Assembly: GCA_027886185.1 (NCBI GenBank)
Contig: WOAB01000869.1
Span: 1,116,001 to 1,180,000, forward strand
Length of the DNA: 64,000 nucleotides
Source: Rheum nobile
Lineage: Eukaryota > Streptophyta > Magnoliopsida > Caryophyllales > Polygonaceae
Direction: 5' to 3'
Shown one piece after another: positions 24,873 through 36,707 of the stretch. Each line of letters begins with the position of its first letter. Position 1 is the stretch's first letter. Position numbers and translations under genes: made by a program. Below the pieces are notes generated by a model. That model was given only the letters and a program-made list of their open reading frames with translations. It ran no database searches and was not told the origin of the DNA.

Positions 24873-26017
24873 TGTTGTAGGAGACGGTTCGTGACCTATT
24901 GTGTGTCACTCCTTTGCAGCAACAGGTCCCGCTCGCCACTGTTTTTACCAGTTGTAAATTTTTAGTTTTCTTTCTTGAAACATTTCTTGTTTGTGCTTTT
25001 GTGTTTTTGGGCTCAAAGCTGGGTACAATAACCCAACAGTGGCTTTCAATCGTGGTTCATTGCAGCTTAAGCATATTTCCTGAAGCTATGTTCCTGTGCA
25101 TTTTCTTGTTCTGTTTTTACATGTGGTGTTATACTCTGTTGTGCATTTTGCTTCCTAAATGCTTCTAAAGCATGCCAATTGATAGAAAAATGAAAGCCTT
25201 TCTACTCATTGTTGTCTGAGTACATGATTTGAATGCTGTTTCATGGTGTAATACAATACAGTTCCTTTGTATGAATGGAATATTGACTTCTGGGAACATT
25301 ATGCAGAGTGGTAGGAGAAAATTGAGCTGGATCATTTCTTTTTATGAACAGGTATGATCACTGCCCTCCTGTACCATATACTGTTTTCTTTATTTGTTCA
25401 AATATTTTCTTTTTACTTCCTTTATCATAGTTTGTACTCTCCTCCCTCATTTCCTTGTGCTAATTCTAGTATTCTTAGCTGCGATAGTTTTTTTCCCTTA
25501 CAGATTAGTTTGTTCATTTGACGTCATTTAACATAAGGTTTAGTGCAATAAAGTAGATGTCGATAAACTTTTACCAAAAAAATTTCTGCCTAGAAATATG
25601 GTTTGAAATTTTTGATATATTCAGCAGGTTCTTGCTTAGGCAAAATAAGGAATATTTTTCTAATCAGGACACAGAACTTCATTCTTTGAGAAGTGAGGAA
25701 ATAAAGAGTTTTATGCTTAACTTAATTCAGTCATATGTAGAAAAAAAAATTGTGACCTCGGTATTTGGTATTATGAGGATAGTTATGGAAGTTGATCACG
25801 AACAAGGTCCATACAGCTCTTTCTATTTATTGTTCCCTGTTTTTGACTAAGGTTCTGTTTGGATTTTCTCGTAGAATGTATTAAATTGTATTAAATTGTC
25901 AATTTAATGCAAGATTTGCATTCTAAAACGCATCCAAACAAAATTGAGATTGACTTTTACATCATAATCTGAAGTTGTCAAATTCATGTAATCTCTACTC
26001 TTATCATAATTTAAACA
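24873..26017 (+). other. 3' flank of helicase copy A, up to the duplication junction
   Basis: Homologous to 55774-57092 behind copy C, but lacking several hundred bases of it. About 25305-25351 is an exon-like island (TTATGCAG before, GGTATGATC after) that is conserved at 56594-56641. It has no convincing protein and may be a 3' UTR exon. The homology with copy C stops at 26017 (AATTTAAACA), where hydrolase copy 2 begins. Confidence 0.6.
25853..25940. mobile_element. Small GGTTCTGTTTGGATT MITE behind helicase A
   Basis: Ends GGTTCTGTTTGGATTTT and GCATCCAAACAAAA are inverted, with a palindromic AT-rich centre. The copy C flank reads straight through (TTTTTGACTATTTGAGATTG near 57010), so this is an insertion in copy A's flank. 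Confidence 0.65.
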
Positions 26018-29000
26018 GCGTCGTTGTCCTGTTGAATGCACGCCTTGATGAAGTCCACCACGACCGAAACCAACTCCTCCTGGTGGTTGTTGTAGCAATG
26101 GTCAGCTCCTTCGACGATATGAAGTTTGTGGTTACGTACGATCTTTGCAAACTCGTAAGCATCTTCAACGGGGTTGATTTCATCCGCTGAACCATGGACA
26201 GTCAAGACCCTGCATTAAAATGCAAGATAGTGCAATTTAATACATTATCATCGGAATCCAAACGGACCCAAAATCATAAGCTGTTCATGACAGTTTACCG
26301 AAACTACCCGTTAAAAGGAAATTACACTTAACCTCCCAATTCCCATCCCATCTTCTAAGTGGTATAATGTAACTTCCTTTTAAACGGGTGGTTTTATGCA
26401 AACGAGCCTAAATAGAAGGCGGTCTTGTGTAATAATGTAATTAGAGCATTTTATGCAGTTTACTGACAACGTGCTATAGGTAAATAGTGCCATTAGCAAT
26501 ATTTGTGTAATTAGAGCATTTTATGCAGTTTACTGACAATAGAGGTGGTCTTGTGTAATTAGAGCATTTTTGCATAGTTTCGGGTCATTCTTGACCCAGT
26601 GACTTTCGGTTCGGGAATCGACCCACAATTCGGGTCGGGTCGATTTTTGACATGTCTAATTAAAATGTAAGATTGTGCAATTTAATACAATATCATCGTA
26701 ATCCAAACGGACCCAAAATCATAAGTCGTTCATGCTAGTTTACGCGAAACTACCCGTTAAAAGGAAACTACACTTAACCTCCCATAACACATAGTCCAAT
26801 ATATTGAAATGCTACATCTTCTAAGTGGTATGATGTAACTTTGCTTTAAACGGGTTGTTTCATGCAAACGAGCCTAAATAGAAGGTGGTCCTGTGTAATT
26901 AGAGTATTTTATGCAGTTTACTGACAATGTGCTATAGGTAAATAGTGACATTAGCAATATTTGTGTATACAATCTATCTAACCTGCAATCTTTGTCAATC
27001 TTCTGAGAGACTTCGTGCATATTCGTGTTCAAGCATTCTGCCATACTTTCCTTGGTCACGCGGTAAATAACTTTTCCTGAATACGCGTAAAATGTTACTA
27101 ACAAACAAATAACGTCAATGCACGAACGAGAAACCGGATCTGACCTCCTTGTTCGACATCAATGTATCCCTCCTCGTTGAGCCTTTCCATGAAGTCTTCA
27201 CCCAACTGTTCGGCTACGCCTCTCTTCATGTTATAGCGACCAGAAAGATTGACAATTGCTCGAATGTCATGAAACTTTGAAGCATACACTAAGGCGTCGT
27301 CACCTCCTGCAAACGTGGATATCAAACTGAGGGTCTGTTTGGCAAATGTCTTTATAAAGACTTTTTTGTTTATAATGTACTTTTTAAAAAACGTGTATAG
27401 AAGCCATGACAAGTACCTTTACTATGCCCAACAACAGCGCTCACCACACGGTTTGCGCCATTGAAGTGTTTGACAACAGCGTTTATGTCATCCGCTTCTT
27501 TTGCACAGTTTCCGTATGCAAAAGAACCTTCACTTTCCCTGCGAAAATTACAATTTTTAAACAGTTCTTGATTCATAAATCATCCCTAAATTCATTGTCA
27601 AATTCCAAATCTCTGGTCCTAAAAAGTGAATTGGTTACCCGTTCCCAGAGAAATCAAAACGGAAGGCAGTGATTCCTTCCACCTCCAGTCCAGTAGCAAG
27701 ATTCACCATGGTTTTCTCCTTCTGTATGTGAAAACAACAAGAAACGCTACGAACTCAGCACCCAACAGAATAACAAGAAACAACGAGTCTTAGTACGACA
27801 TATTACCAAATGAAGGAGCAATCCTGTAGAAAGAGTTTATAAAGTGTTCATTTTCAAAAAAGTATTTATAAATAGAAAACTCTTTATAAACACACTCACC
27901 TAACAAACCCTTAGTACATGCATTTGTATATGAAAAACTAGATTTCAAGGAACAATTTTTTCTAGAACTCTGTCGTACAGAAAGGCATGATCTGCAACAA
28001 AACGCTAACTCTTATTTTGTATGTTTTTCTAAAAACCAGTTCAAGAGCACACATCTAGGATTGAAGGATATTTTGTCACACGGGACCACAAATCCACACA
28101 TTCGTAAAATTCACACAAAACAATTGTTACAATTTTGCTGGAAAATATGAACTACCTTACTCAAAATGAAACCATGGCAGACTATTACGATCTCTTTAGA
28201 ACCGGTATCATGTAATATCCCAACCAATTTCTCTCCATTTTTGTTTGGAATGACGACTCTTTCCTGCTGAGCTGTTGAAAAAATACAAAAATACTGTTAA
28301 AAAGCAAGAACACTGGTTTCACCTTGCAATATAAACTATCACAATTCAAAACAAACAATCTCTACATGGAAAAAACTAGTAAAAGAAACAAAAATCATTC
28401 CATTATTAGGCAACCTAAACAACAAAGTTTCAATGAGTGATAAGAAAGAGATAATCTTGCTCAAACAAAGATCAGTTGCTCCTGTCTCTTTCCATGGTCT
28501 TAAATAACCCTAAATGAGTAAATAATAAAAAAGGAAACTTTTTTAGCATTTGAACCTCTTCAGCTACTAAAAATTCAAGGGCCCCATATTGTTGCCCTAA
28601 ATTCAGGAGCATCATGATCTTGAACCTTCATTCCTAATAGAGAAAAAGTGTCAAACTAACCCATTTAAAGGCAAAATTAACCCCACTAAGAGTATGCTTA
28701 GCAACTAGTTATTGAGTAGAAAGGAAAGGAAAGTGAAATATAGGAAATGGGGAATAGGAAAAGAAGGGGAGAGGATATAGGGTGAGAGGGAAGATTTTAA
28801 TATTTTACTTTGTTTGGATGAGAAGGGTTTCTGAGGGAAAAGCGAATACAAAACAATTGAAATTATTAATCTTTTTTTTCTTTTTTAAAGTCCATGTCTT
28901 GCTTTCCATCCAAACAAGGGAAATTATCTCCTCTCATTTCCTTCCCTTATAAACCCCTCAAATCCCTCCGACCAAACATAGCATAAGTATCTCAACCTTA

Positions 29001-29570
29001 CAAAATTGCATGTCATCTTCAACTAAAGGGTTAGTTTTGCAAATGGATTTTGAACAGTGGGTCAATTTATCAAATCACTCCCTAAGATACCCGAATCTCT
29101 GAGAATTACTCCAAAAACCAGCTCAGAGACCACATAATCAACCAATTACAAGCAAGTTTCAATATTTAAACTGCTTCTAATGTTGGCATTTTGATAAACA
29201 GTAAACATTGCCTACAGGCTACAATAGCATCATCACACTCATAAAGTTTAAGTAAATTCACAAGTTTTCTTCTATTTTTCCGCACTTTTTTCTCGAAGAT
29301 TGCATAAACCCAGATGCGAAATCGAACAAAATTGTCAGATTTTGTTTAATTCGGAATAAAAAGCAAATAAGAGAGATGAAATTGACCTGGGTTTAGGGCC
29401 ATGTAGATGGAAAAGGCTTGTCTGCGTTTAATTGGGATTGTTGCAATTGCAAAGCTGAGCTGATTCCTTCGCCGGAAGGAGAATTTGGGAGAAGATAACT
29501 TAGGATTCGAGGCTGCCAACAAGTTGTAGTTGGGGTGCGAGTGTGGTGCTGACGTCGTCAAAGCAGCCAT
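26011..29570 (-). CDS. Alpha/beta hydrolase, seven exons (copy 2)
   Basis: Paralogue of the gene at 8890-12333. Exons in transcript order: 29570-29387, 28271-28156, 27721-27639, 27538-27417, 27306-27145, 27076-26983, 26209-26011. They join in frame to 960 nt, 319 residues, with every splice site conserved. The triad is kept (GHSKGG, HGSADEINPV, GADHCY). Differences include I to N after the acid (EIIPV to EINPV), P to R in VPNHK and H-D-V to H-D-I. The last residues differ: copy 1 ends NDTVSV, this one NDAV, and its TAA lies in sequence that belongs to the 3' flank of the helicase (26011-26017). So the stop codon came from the duplication junction. Same predicted plastid-like N-terminus. Confidence 0.87.
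26210..26982 (-). repeat. Repeat-filled last intron of hydrolase copy 2
   Basis: Same family of units as in copy 1: ATCCAAACGGACCCAAAATC at about 26254 and 26701, TTTATGCAGTTTACTGACAA at about 26450, 26520 and 26910, and a CGGGTC-rich patch at 26580-26645. Copy number and indels differ from copy 1. Confidence 0.6.
28690..28983. mobile_element. MITE in intron 1 of hydrolase copy 2 (TSD TAA)
   Basis: Copy 1 reads CCCCACTAAGTATCTCAGG at about 11683-11701, whereas copy 2 has 294 extra bases between TAA (28687-28689) and TAA (28984-28986). The ends GAGTATGCTTAGC and GACCAAACATAGCA are loosely inverted. A TAA duplication points to the PIF/Tourist group. Purine-rich left half, pyrimidine-rich right half, no coding. 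Confidence 0.7.
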
Positions 29571-30038
29571 CTTTTTTGTTGTTGTGGGCTTTTTCAACTT
29601 CACGAGCCTTTACTAGTGTTGTTGAGTCCATAAAAAGCCCGGGTTTGGGCTTTTGAATTTCTGATCTTGTTTGTACCCTCTAAAGAACAACGGTTATATA
29701 GAGATGGTTGACGGTTCGGTGGTTCCGAAATCGGAAAAATAAACAAAATCAAAACCGGCTCGAATCAAAATCAAATAAACCTTCATAACCGCCAGTTTCG
29801 ATTTTCATTTTTACGGTTATAACTCGTTATTAAAAAAGCACTAGGCGAATCTAGGCAACCGGGATCTTTGGCTTCTAGGCGCCGCCTAGTCACTTTCAGA
29901 CTTTTTGTGTAATTATGTATATGACTGGTCAAATCAGTCATGTTGACCGATCAAACTCTCAAAAAGTGCGCCTAGATCTAGGGCCGCCTAGGGCACCTAG
30001 TCACTCAAGGCTCGATTGAAGCTAGACATACATCGACT

Positions 30039-30290
30039 AAACGCTGCCTAAATGCATTTTTAATATTGATTATAACATTTTAATTAACTAATGTTTTTTT
30101 ATCTCTGGTTTTACAATGTAATAATGTTACAATTTCACTCAAAAGTCATTGACTCATATTCGAGCGGCTAAACGCTGCCTAAATGCATTTTTAATATTGA
30201 TTATAACATTTTAATTAACTAATATTTTTTTATCTCAGTTTTACAATGTAATAATGTTACAATTTCACTCAAAAGTCATTGACTCATTGT
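30039..30290. repeat. Tandem duplication of about 129 bp upstream of hydrolase copy 2
   Basis: TAAACGCTGCCTAAATGCAT begins at about 30039 and 30168, and both copies run through AACATTTTAATTAACTAATR and CACTCAAAAGTCATTGACTC. The corresponding region of block 1 (12895-13000) has it once. The rest of 29571-30761 has no gene. Confidence 0.65.
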
Positions 30291-30761
30291 TATACTTTCA
30301 ACGAGCTAGTGCAACGAAAAACACAGAGTTGAAAACATTGTATAAGTAATTTTCTAATAAATACATGTTCATGTTAGATAAGATTGATTGAGAATTGTCA
30401 TTCCAATTCCATTCTAATGGGGATCCCGTTATGTGATTTTGGTTGGGGATTGCCAAGATTTTATGTATTGTGTTAGATTTTGACACATATTTCTGTGAAG
30501 AGAAACATGTGTAATTCTTAATTGTAATATACACATATAATGTTGATATTACTGCTACATTGTGTCAATATATAATTTTATTATTAGTCGGACGAGTACA
30601 TAGAAGTTATAAATGAAAATTTGAGTGTAGATGCATAAACCAAAAAAAAAAACATTGAAAAATATTACTGGAGAAGAATTTTTTGATGAAATAGAGAAAA
30701 GGATATTTTCTAATTCAAGAGTGCATGACAGTTTATATAACTTTTATCAACATAAAAACAA

Positions 30762-31966
30762 GGGTCAATTACCGGAAACCACCCGTACAATAGGCCATAT
30801 TGTCAGAAACCATCCGGATAACGACTATTTACCGTAAATCATCCGTTAAACCATGTCTGTTACACTGTTACCACCCAACTCGTCATTCCGTTTAAAATTC
30901 CGTTAAGTAATTATAGATTTAAGCCGAATTTTTTATTTTCATTCAATTTCTCCATAACTTCAAAACTTGGGTAAAGATTGTAATTAATCCAAAATTCGAA
31001 AATACCCAATTCGGATCGGCGCGGAGGAGCTGTCTCGATTTTCTGGCTAATGCGGCGACCGGAGGTGGGTAATCGGCGGTGAGAGCTTGGGGCTTTGGAA
31101 GCTAACTTCCATACACAACTTTTGGTGGTAGCGGCGACTCCAACGGTGGACGGTGGTCGACGAATTTCTTCGATGAACAGACACGGCCGCGGAGCTAGGG
31201 TTCTTGAGATTTTGGGATTAAATTGGATACCGAAAACTCATTGAAAGGTGCCCTATTTATAGGGGTTGGAAAGGTCTCGGGGAGAGCTTCGAAATCGTAT
31301 AAAGTTTGACCTAAAACGATATCGAATTGGCCCCGATATCGTTCAATTTCCATAAAGCTAAAAACCGAAATTCTCTTTCCATAAATACTCAAATTCGATC
31401 TCGTCTTTGATTATTTCCATCCGAAATCACTTGGGTTGGACGAGTTTAATCCCCTACTAAAAAGCCCATGGGATAATTAAACCAAACGAGCCCAAATGGA
31501 GGTTCGATTCGGCGAAATCCGCCATTGGAAGCCATGAATGGAGCTCAGCTGGCATGAGGTTGATGCTGATGAACAGTAACTGGTCGGGGGTCCCCAGATT
31601 TTGGATTAATTGCATTTTGGCCCCAACTTTCCAAGTTGGGGCAAAAATGCCCTTGCATAATTCTTGAAAAATTACAAAAAATTATCCAAACTTTCCCAAA
31701 CTTAATTATTTTAATAATTCTATTTTAATAATTTTTAGCTTAATTACAATTTTTACCCAAGTTTTGAAGTTGTGGAGAAATTGAATGAAAATAAAAAGTT
31801 CAGCTTAAATCTGTAATTACGTTAACGATCTAATGGACGGAGAGTGGGGTAGGGTGGTACGTGTTGGACGAAGATGGATATACGGGTGGTTTACGGTAAA
31901 TAGTCGTTATCTGGGTGGTTTCTGACAATATGGCCTATTATACGGGTGGTTTCCGGTAATTGACCC
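30762..31966. mobile_element. Pack-MULE-like element with long terminal inverted repeats
   Basis: GGGTCAATTACCGGAAACCA starts the left end and its complement ends the right end. The inverted repeats extend about 220 bases (30762-30985 against 31743-31966) with few mismatches. A perfect 9-bp target duplication TAAAAACAA flanks it (30753-30761 and 31967-31975), the size made by Mutator-like transposases, and the sister block has the empty site near 18868. The 0.75-kb centre is less AT-rich (for example CGGCGCGGAGGAG and CGGCGACTCCAACGGTGG) and looks like a captured host fragment; I could not identify its source. Confidence 0.82.
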
Positions 31967-32833
31967 TAAAAACAATGATATTTCCAATTTTACCAACTTT
32001 TATCCTAACTCCAATAAACACTTAGGGCAATTTTATCGGAGTCCCATACAAGGGTCTTATACAATTTTTTGAATATAATAAATTAATTGGGCTATAAGAC
32101 CTGAGGAAAGTCCCAACATTTGCCCATTTTTAGGGACCGTCCCATACACACAAAGTATAAGCCGTGTTTGGCACGTCAATTTTTTTTGCCTCCGATTGAG
32201 GCAAAACGACGCCGTTTCGGGGACCCCGTCAAACGCGCCCTTATCAATAGCTGGGGGGAGACAGTGCCACGCGGTGCCATTTCATTGGCGCGCTAGCGCG
32301 CGCCCGATGGGCGCTGCGTGTCACGTTATGGACGGCCAAGATTTGTTCTTGATCGTCCTTTATTTTTATTTTAAAATTGATTTATTTAAAAATTGGTGTG
32401 TTAAAAAATAAAAATAAAAATATCATAATTCTAATTACATTTTTCTTTATCCATAGACATCCATTTTGGATATATTTGGTAGAATTTAATATTTTTTTGT
32501 ATTATAGGTTTAAGGAAGTGAAAATAAATCATTTTATTATTATTATTGGGGGTTTAAATAAAATAAATATCAATTTAATTTATTTAATATAAAAATTACA
32601 TTGTAAATAAATTTTAGAAATTTAATGTATTTTTATAAAGTTTAATATAAAAAGTCCAAATAGATCATATTTTATGCAATCAACCTACTTTTATAAATTT
32701 TAATATAATTTATTTATTTAATATAACACTATTTTAGGGTATACTAACTACTTTTTTAATATTATGGTGTACTAACTATTGTATTAAATAATATAACAAA
32801 ATAGGGGGGAAATGTAAATGATTTTTTATTTGC

Positions 32834-32842
32834 CTATAAATA
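32834..32842 (+). promoter_or_regulatory. Candidate TATA box of PIF ORF1
   Basis: CTATAAATA about 86 bases before the ORF1 start codon, followed by a CT-rich leader (32873-32925). Position and context are ordinary for a plant promoter. Confidence 0.45.
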
Positions 32843-32927
32843 AGATGACATCCCAATTGCACAACTCACACAATCCTCTATCATTTATCTCTTGTAACCT
32901 CCCATTCCTCTCTTCCATTCTTTCATC

Positions 32928-33121
32928 ATGAATCAAAACCAAGATCCTTATAATATGAACTACACACAACTCCTCTCACAAAGTCAATACACTTACGGAG
33001 GTGCATCTCAGTCAATGGAGATGCCAAGCTATAGCACACAACCTCAACATGTTGTTGAGTCACCGGATCAAACTCAAAGCAGTGGCCGTGGCCATGGCCA
33101 TGGCCGTGGTCGTGGTCGTGT

Positions 33122-33161
<40 letters not shown>

Positions 33162-34073
33162 AGTCGTGGTGGTGGTGGTGGTGGTGGTGGTGGTGGTGGT
33201 GATGCCGATGATGCCCAAAAATACACCAAATGCGCCTGGAGTAAGGCTGATGATGTGCTCATCATCAGTGGGTACTTAAACACCACTAAAGATCCCGTAA
33301 CCAACACCAATCAGACATCTGAGGCATTTTGGAAGCGAATTCAAGGCTACTGGAACACTTACAAGAAACCAGATCAAGGTGAGCGAACTTTGAAAAGTGT
33401 TAAGAATAGATGGCATAGAGTTACTCCTTTAGTGAATAAGTTTGTTGGTACGTATCAACATGCATGTGCTAATAAAAGAAGTGGGGAGTCGGAGGATGAT
33501 GTTATGAACAATGCACATGAGTCGTTTTTAAGGGAAACGGGAAAAAGGTTTATATATGAGCATGTATGGGAGGCTCTTCGATACGAGCCAAAATGGAGCT
33601 TTTCTTATTTGTATCAGGCCAGCGGGACAAACCAAAGCTCGGGAAGTGCCCCAAGCTCAAAAAGATCGTCTACTGATATGGAAGGCTCTAATCAAGATAC
33701 TCCAACGAGTGGTTTCACTGGGATTTTTGAGCGTCCTGAGGGCATCAAGAAGGCTAAACGAAAGGGGAAAAAAATTGCATCCACAAGTTGTACTGAAGAT
33801 GATGGTGAAAGTATGCTCGAAAGAGAAAAAATTCGCATCCAGAGGGAGAAGCATGAATTGGAGAAGGCAAAGGTGGCACGAAAGAGGGAGAAGCAAGCGC
33901 AATATCTTAAGATCAAGACCATGGAGATTGAACAAAAGACCAAGGAGATGGAACAGAATAATATCGATAGGAGCAGGAAGTGGGACATGCTCCAGTGGTT
34001 GATAGGGAAGCATGATTGCACACCGGAGCAGGAAGTTGTCAAGATGCAATTGATGAAAGAATTCGCCTCTTAA
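32928..34073 (+). CDS. PIF/Harbinger ORF1, Myb/SANT-like DNA-binding protein
   Basis: One uninterrupted frame of 381 residues starting MNQNQDPYNMNY. Residues about 45-92 are an RG/GR repeat running into polyglycine, encoded by (CGTGGT)n at 33100-33200. A Myb/SANT-like trihelix region follows (about 100-200: KCAWSKADDVLIISGYLN, FWKRIQGYWNTY, KSVKNRWHRV), then a lysine/glutamate-rich helical C-terminus (about 290-350) of the NAM-associated type. In this superfamily ORF1 binds the element ends and works with the transposase in the nucleus. No lesion seen. Host trihelix-like genes resemble it, but the position inside matched inverted repeats decides for the transposon. Confidence 0.85.
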
Positions 34074-34225
34074 GTGTTATCCATGTAGTTGTGAAGATGT
34101 CTTTGTAGTTTTTCGCTTTGCATTTTTTTTTCCGAATGCATGTTTCAATCTTGTTATGTATCTTTCAATCTTGTAATGCATATTTCAATATTGTAATGCA
34201 TCTTTAGATCTTGTAATGAAAGCTT

Positions 34226-35290
34226 TTTTAATGTAATGCAAGTTCATTTATGTGATACCATGCTTCTTTGTTTTTTTTACTAAGCATAGAGATGCTTTAA
34301 CTAGTTGGCATTTTTTATGATTTCATGTGGTGTAGAATCATGCAGAGAAAGCATTGATTGCTTCTGCAAAGCAAAGCATGTGATACCATGCTTCTTTGTT
34401 TTTTTACTAAGCATAGAGATGCTTTAATTTTTTTGGCATTTTCTATGATTTTATGTGGTGTAAAATCATGCAGAGAAAGCATTGATTGCTTTTGCAAAGC
34501 AAAGCATGTGATACCATGCTTCTTTGTTTTTTTACTAAGCATAGAAATGCTTTAATGAAAGGTGTCATTTCATGCACCTTAACTAGAAATTATTAGCATT
34601 ATTTAGAGGAGTTTATGATGAGATTTGTGACTAAGTCTGTAATCCAGAAGTTGTGGAGAGAAGTGAAGAAATCATGGGATTTATAGAGGTTTGAAGTGTA
34701 TTGAAGAGTAGAAGAATAATGTGCTGAATTCAAATGGTTCTTTCTCTCTACTTAGATGTCCAAATGAAGTGATTCCAATTCGAGGAGTTAGATCTTGAAG
34801 TCTACTGTAAGTCCTCAAAATATGAGCGCAATCCGAGTTGGGAATCAAAAGTTATGGTGTTTCTACTAAAGTGTCGCAGAAGCTGAAAAAGACACCGCCG
34901 CCCCGCGGTGGAACTCACCGCCCCGCGGTGTAACTTGACGCCCCGCGGCGATCCTCACCGCGACCCGGCAGTGACTCCCAGAGAAGCCTGACGCCCCGCG
35001 GTGGCCATGCTTCTTTGTTTTTTTACTAAGCATAGAGATGCTTTAACTAGTTGGCATTTTCTATGATTTCATGTGGTGTAGAATCATGCAGAGAAAGCAT
35101 TGATTGCTTCTGCAAAGCAAAGCATGTGATACCATGCTTCTTTGTTTTTTTACTAAGCATAGAGATGCTTTAATTTTTTTGGCATTTTCTATGATTTTAT
35201 GTGGTATAGAATCATACAGAGAAAGCATTGATTGCTTCTGCAAAGCAAAGCATGTGATACCATGCTTCTTTGTTTAACTACTTGGCATTT
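34226..35290 (+). repeat. Tandem 120-130-bp repeats between the two PIF genes
   Basis: The unit starts CATGTGATACCATGCTTCTT, passes ACTAAGCATAGAGATGCTTT and ends AAAGCATTGATTGCTTCTGC. Copies begin near 34250, 34378, 34506, 35008, 35126 and 35256. The array is split by an insertion at about 34609-35005. AAGCATAGAGATGCTT within the unit is itself partly palindromic. Confidence 0.75.
34609..35005 (-). mobile_element. Retroelement cassette inserted in the PIF repeat array
   Basis: 34735-34890 is close to the reverse complement of 48725-48880, the part that only the solo LTR at 47623-49104 carries (shared, as complements: CGGATTGCGCTCATATTTTG and ACTTGCAGTAGACTTCAAGA). It is followed by an array of GCCCCGCGGTG words (34897-35005), again as in the LTR, where GGCGGGCGCCGT words follow. 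It is therefore a piece of a related but different gypsy LTR. Confidence 0.6.
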
Positions 35291-35366
35291 CCTAGAATTA
35301 CAGAGATCTATATAAGTGAGGATTTACAATGGTTTAGGGTCTCCTCATTTCTTGAAATCTCTAAAA

Positions 35367-36707
35367 ATGTCTAGTTCATTCTCAAACTCAAACCCTTTAC
35401 TTTCTAGCAATAGCTCTGAAGATGGTGAATACGAAAGAATTACACAAGAAGCGCTTGATGCGTGTGATGCACTTCAAGAGCGTGCTCGACAACGAAGAAA
35501 CAATGTAGAGGCAGGGCGTGCTCGACGTCGTCGAAAGTATATTGAAAGAAATCGAGAAGAAGGCTATGAGCGCCTTTACAGATGTTATTTCTCTGGTCAA
35601 CCAACTTATCCAGATGATTTCTTCCGACGTAGGTTCAGAATGAGCAAGGAAGTTTTCAAGCGCATTGTGGAAACACTAGGGAATGGAATATAGTACTTTC
35701 AACAAAGGCCAGATGCAAGAGGTAGGCCTAGTATATCTGCATTACAAAAATGTACTAGTGCCATACGTATGTTGGCATATGGAACTGCTGCTGATGCTTG
35801 TGATGAGTATATTCGTATTTCTGAAGGAACCGCAAGGCATTGCTTAGAGCATTTTGTTGATGGAATAATTACCTTTTTTGGTGATGAGTATCTCAGGCGG
35901 CCAACCGCAGCAGACATACAACGCCTACTAAGTATGGGTGAGTCTCGTGGATTTCCTGGGATGCTAGGTAGCATCGATTGTATGCATTGGGGGTGGAAAA
36001 ATTGTCCAACTACATGGAAAGGACAATATGCCCGTGGAGATCATGGTCATCCAACAATCATTTTGGAGGCTGTTGCATCATATGACCTGTGGTTTTGGCA
36101 TGCATTTTTCGGTGTACCAGGTACGACTAATGATATTAATGTTCTTGGGCGATCTTCTGTTTTTGATGAAGTTTTGAATGGTAGAGCTCCAAATGTGAAT
36201 TTTACGGTTAATGGGAGTCAGTATAAGATGGGATATTATCTCGCTGATGGCATCTACCCGCCTTGGGCGACATTTGTTCAATCAATTTGCCTCCCCCAAG
36301 GCGATGAAGCCAAGTTGTTTGCCCAACACCAAGAGTCCGTTCGTAAAGATGTGGAGAGGGCGTTTGGAGTGCTGCAATCTCGTTTTGCAATAGTTCGTCA
36401 ACCAGCACTCTCTTGGGATTTTGGAAAGCTTGGAAGGATAATGAGGGCTTGCATCATTCTACATAATATGATCGTAGAAGATGAACGAGATTCTTACACC
36501 CATCATGGATACGAAATCCCACAATTCGGTGAAGGAGTAAGTGAAGAGAATACATTGGTGGATAACCAGGATTGGAGCAATGATAGACCGGAGATTATGA
36601 ACAATCCAGTTATTACAAGGAGGGCTCAAATTCGGGATAGAACAATACATCACAGGCTGAAGGAAGATTTGAAGAAACACATTTGGGACCGTTATGGCAA
36701 CAATTAG
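35367..36707 (+). pseudogene. PIF/Harbinger transposase (HARBI1-like, DDE_Tnp_4) with one stop codon
   Basis: The frame starts at the ATG of MSSSFSNSN and would encode about 446 residues, but a TAG at 35691-35693 (after ETLGNGI, before YFQQRPDARGRPS) interrupts it. Everything else is in one frame. The catalytic triad is visible: D in GSIDCMHWGWKNCP, D in GTTNDINVLGRS and E in DVERAFGVLQSRF. The family endings LGRIMRACIILHNMIVEDER are present. A helix-turn-helix-like N-terminus precedes (DDFFRRRFRMSKEVF). From 35769 on, the catalytic core is open (312 residues). One suppressed or edited stop would give a full-length product. Confidence 0.85.

Noticed and set aside
33074..33310. Minus-strand poly-Pro/Arg frame
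   Set aside because: Antisense of the RG/polyglycine codons of PIF ORF1.
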